From Pyxicephalus adspersus (lineage: Eukaryota; Chordata; Amphibia; Anura; Pyxicephalidae): a DNA stretch of 64,000 nucleotides. The notes under the pieces were generated by a model. It was given only the letters and a program-made list of their open reading frames with translations, made no database searches and was not told the DNA's origin. The stretch spans positions 42,665,521 to 42,729,520 of the forward strand of contig NC_092859.1 of assembly GCF_032062135.1 (NCBI RefSeq), in the 5' to 3' direction. Position 1 is the stretch's first letter. Every line of letters begins with the position of its first letter. The translations under genes were made by a program, and so were the position numbers. Shown here piece by piece: positions 60,590 through 64,000 of the stretch.

Positions 60590-61465
60590 ACCCGATTAAT
60601 CCACCACCCCCCAATTGCTCCCAACCAATAACACAAAACATAACACAATTATTTTGGTGGAAAAAATTGGCCACAGCAGCCCCCTTTTATTAACCATGTT
60701 CACAAATACATTAACAACAATATTTTAGCATAAAACCGGAACAACTCTTTAAACAGATCCATGAAAGGTATCAATTTTCTTATAGTACTCCAGCTGTCTC
60801 CGCATCCACACCAGGCCCCCAGGCGCTCATACCCCGCCTCGGGGACAGTTAGCGGGTTCCCATATTCCAAATTAGCCTCCACAACAACCGAGTGTCATGC
60901 GAGGCCACCCTTACTGTCCCAACACCATTTTACCGTGTCCCCATCCCCTCTACATTTCCATTACCCCACCTCTACCTTCCATGGAGCCGAACCACATAAA
61001 CCTGCCCAGACTGAGCTGCTGTGACAATAACCCCCCAACCGTCCAAACCTAGGGAGGGAGGGTGGGAATGCAGTCCCACAGCAATCGATTTTAAAAGAAT
61101 TTCTGCTCTCCCCATCAGAAAACCTTCCTTTTAACCCCTTAATCTCACCACCCCTTAAAACTCCCCTCCAATCATGCTCCCTGATTTTCCCGCATTTTCT
61201 TTCATTAGCATAATTTATTTCATCATTTTATTCATTCATTCATTTTTTTTTTTTTTTTAACTTTTAACCTTCTCTTAGTCATCCTGCACACATGCCTCCA
61301 CCTACTCACTCTCCAACCATTCCTCTGAACTTCTCTCCCCATCAGAAAACCTTCCTTTTAACCCCTTAATCTCACCACCCCTTAAAACTCCCCTCCAATC
61401 ATGCTCCCTGATTTTCCCGCATTTTCTTTTATTAACATAATTCATTTCATCATTTTATTCATTTA

Positions 61466-61496
<31 letters not shown>

Positions 61497-61920
61497 TTTT
61501 AACCTTTTCTTAGTCATCCTGCACACATGCCTCCACCTACTCACTCTCCAACCATTCCTCTGAACTTCTGACCCATTTTTTTTTTTTTTGCCTCATTGTC
61601 CTTTTCACTTCCACATCCACCTGTCCCCCCTTTCCATGACCTTTTAACCTTCTTCATACTCCGTCTTCCATACTCCCCCTGTCATGAGGCCCTCCGCCCA
61701 TAAATTGCTCCAGGCCTGCTGAATTGCAGCACTTTATTTGGGATCCAGGCCCCCACTTCTTAGATTGTAAGCTCTTCTGGACAGAGTCCTCTCCTCCTCC
61801 TGTGTCACAGTCTGTATCTGTCTGTCATTTGCAACCTCTATTTAATGTACAGCGTTGCATGTTGATGCTATATTAATACTGTTTAATAATAATATTATTC
61901 ATATTAATAGTAATAATAAA
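60590..61920 (+). mobile_element. C/T-rich interspersed repeat with TAA-rich 3' tail
   Basis: A long pyrimidine-rich, non-coding repeat. It ends with ATTGTAAGCTCTTCTGGACA, GTCATTTGCAACCTCTATTT, AATGTACAGCGTTGCATG and a TTTAATAATAATATT tail (61757-61915). That 3' module followed by a TAA-type microsatellite is one I associate with dispersed amphibian repeats. It suggests a retroposed (LINE/SINE-like) origin on the plus strand. It contains the 227-bp tandem duplication below. Class and full length are uncertain. Confidence 0.5.
61106..61572. repeat. 227-bp tandem duplication
   Basis: Two nearly identical units start CTCTCCCCATCAGAAAACC at 61106 and 61333. Both contain CCTCCAATCATGCTCCCTG, a poly-T run and CCTGCACACATGCCTCCACC. 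The second poly-T is longer (about 26 versus 16), the main difference. Confidence 0.95.
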
Positions 61921-61966
61921 TTATGTAAAATGCCCCCTAAATTTCTCATCACATGTTTAATTCTAT

Positions 61967-61969
<3 letters not shown>

Positions 61970-62002
<33 letters not shown>
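61970..62002. repeat. (TA)n microsatellite
   Basis: About 16 uninterrupted AT/TA units. Confidence 0.97.
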
Positions 62003-62006
<4 letters not shown>

Positions 62007-62324
62007 TTTGATCCTGTACCCCTGTATTTAGGGTTAGTTATAATAAAAATATTAACTATGTAAAATTGAGGTGTGTGAGACATTTTTTCATTACTTCTAT
62101 ATATGGCACACATATGCCACAGTCTTTGTACCTACACAGTAAGTGTTAATAACTGTGCCATATGCACGAGTCTAACAGTCCTTCAGTACAATCATTTTTT
62201 AAATTACATTTTACATTACAATTACATTTGTTTTTCGACTTCTTAAAGCAGAACTTCATAAACTAGTTAGTGAATGCTTAGCTAACAGAAAATGTTAAAA
62301 TAGAAAATTATTATGTAATACAAA

Positions 62325-62612
62325 ATATAGCAATGGTGGGTGCAGTGGTCATGAGTGTCAAGTATAACCCAGTATACAGAGTGCAGTGGTCAGGAGTAAA
62401 TATAGCATAGGGTGGGGAAGTGGGTAATGTACAGGTTGCCGGGTTCAATAATGTGTAACACAAAGGTGCAGGGCTTCGGGGCACATAGCTCACAAAATGC
62501 AGGGTAAAGGAAAGCATGTTGCACATATTGTAGTTCTTAAACGTGCATATACATGACACAGGACAAAGCATTAGGAATAGGTAACACACAGGCCAGTATA
62601 CAACCAAAAAAA
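62325..62612. repeat. Degenerate minisatellite
   Basis: Diverged units around GTGCAGTGGTCAGGAGTAAA and TATAACCCAGTATACAGA recur with variants (GGTCATGAGTGTCAAG, GTGCAGGGCTTCGGGGC). It is similar in style to 31278-31501. Confidence 0.6.
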
Positions 62613-62613
62613 A

Positions 62614-62632
62614 CCCCCCCCCCCCCCCCCCC
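62614..62632. repeat. Poly-C run of 19
   Basis: An uninterrupted C homopolymer preceded by an A-run. Its length may be unreliable in sequencing. Confidence 0.95.
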
Positions 62633-64000
62633 AGCATTTAGGTCTTTACCTTCACACCTAAATCTTACTCCAATACAGAAATTGCCAATACAGAAATTGT
62701 CTACACTCCTCCACCACCATTATAGAGCTCTCATCCGCCCACCTCCAGACCTCCCCTTCTTAGTACTTAGTCCTTCTTAGTACAGAGCACAAGCAACACC
62801 TCTGAAGTCTCCTATACACTTATATTAGAAAACTGAAAGGCAGGAGTGGCAGACAGCACCACAGGTCTGCATATTTGCATGTGTTGGCCATGCATTTGCA
62901 GTAGCAGAGTAAATAGCAACTACATGGCCAGAAGTGACAACCCACTGCAACTTCACCACTTTCAACCCATGGTCAAAATGGTTCCCAAATGTTTCTATTT
63001 TTTTAATTGGGACGGATTGGGCGTGTGGTTCAGTCTTCAAAACAATGCTTCAGTCAACTACAAGTCTAAAATGGGTTTGAAAGTGTTTTGCAAAAGTTTT
63101 TGGGGGGTTGTTGGGAGACAATACCTGTAAATTTAATAAACTCATAACATGATGTTTTCCTCCTCTGCCAGACAGGGCAGATACTGTGTAATTCTCTAGA
63201 CTGGAGAGACAGAAAAGTATCCTACAATCAATACATTTCCTGTGTATGTATCTGTTGTCTGGGGTTTAGCTTTAACTTAGCTACAAGGCAGCTTAGAGAA
63301 AGAATTGTGCGTGAGTGTAATGCTACGTGCAAACCTATACCTGCTCACCCATTCTTTCCACTACTAGATTTACCAGTAGGTATCCAGAGGTTACTAGTAG
63401 GGTTACCAGATCTCCCCATTAATTTTTGCTATATTTGTGATTTATTAGATTTAGAACATTACCTGTTTAAATAAATATTGTGCTGTCAGAACTGTAATGC
63501 TGACTGTAAGGTTTTCATATATTCTGTATCACTGATTTAGGATAGGCACCAGTAAAAAGAATTTTGGCTTTATAAGTTTTCTAACTCACTGACCAAGGAT
63601 ATGAATCCAGAGTTCTGAATTTACTTTGAATTCACTTCATGTTCTGCATGCTTTTTTCAGGTCATCTTCCCTGAAGATATTAAAGCAAAAGACAGTCAAA
63701 CAACCTGCATGTTCAGAGGCAGGATAACCAACTTTTACGTCTTGTGATAGGTACTTAATCAGTGATAAGTCAGCAATCATGGTAATCAGGGACACAGATT
63801 ACACCCTGTTGATTCAGTTCACTTTGTGGCTTGCTGCAAAGTAACCATTTAAGTATGATCACTAGAGAAGACTAAACTTGGAGAAGAGGAATTGCTTGCT
63901 CCTGCCTGCAGCATACTAATGTCAACTAATCAACCAATGCAAAGCTGTCCACTGAAGATCAAGGACTGCTGTTTAAGGATAAAGGTATAGCTTTTTTTTA
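62633..64000. other. Gene-free stretch to window end
   Basis: No gene or classified repeat. Small local duplications occur (CCAATACAGAAATTG at about 62670 and 62686). Confidence 0.5.

Noticed and set aside
60761..61024. An 87-codon Pro/His/Ser-rich frame
   Set aside because: It lies in the C-rich interspersed repeat and looks like compositional bias.
62311..62637. A 108-codon minus-strand frame
   Set aside because: It is produced by the degenerate minisatellite and the poly-C run.

Overview
This is a eukaryotic, almost certainly vertebrate, AT-rich non-coding window. I see no host protein-coding exon, no rRNA and no tRNA. The repeat content points to an amphibian, most likely an anuran of the ranoid kind: decayed Ty3/gypsy and CR1/L2-type retrotransposons, a Tc1/mariner relic, a hAT-type element, and many short inverted-repeat DNA elements (MITEs) with TTAA or TAA/TTA flanks. 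The organism call is inference from these repeats; no species marker is present. Symbols are left empty because no host gene is recognised.

Layout. 1-3430 is a mosaic of a broken Ty3/gypsy element (gag, protease, reverse transcriptase and RNase H in order on +) and a CR1-like LINE ORF1 on the minus strand. A roughly 120 bp sequence is present in inverted orientation inside the gypsy element and at the end of the LINE fragment. 4.4-8.4 kb holds a degenerate minisatellite, a pyrimidine tract with a 69-base assembly gap, and a hAT-like MITE. 9.5-11.8 kb is a minus-strand LINE ORF2/3' end split by a 1.13 kb TTAA-flanked DNA element (9782-10915), which itself contains an internal duplication. 19.6-21.2 kb is a 46-bp minisatellite followed by a CpG-rich inverted-repeat MITE. 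26.8-27.1, 33.0-33.5, 46.8-47.2 and 49.0-49.2 kb hold relatives of that MITE. 30.0-31.5 kb stacks a hairpin MITE, an unclassified repeat, a Tc1 relic and a minisatellite. 35.0-37.4 kb has three members of another MITE family. 60.6-61.9 kb is a C/T-rich interspersed repeat with a 227-bp tandem duplication and a TAA-rich tail.

The long stretches between these look like ordinary intergenic or intronic DNA. A few pieces of more balanced composition (notably 41565-41850) could be conserved non-coding elements, but that cannot be judged without alignment. There is no functional gene system to describe. The interest lies in nested transposon structure, target-site signatures and related minisatellites. 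All family names rest on recognisable protein motifs, terminal repeats or target-site duplications, and several short repeat families are unclassified.
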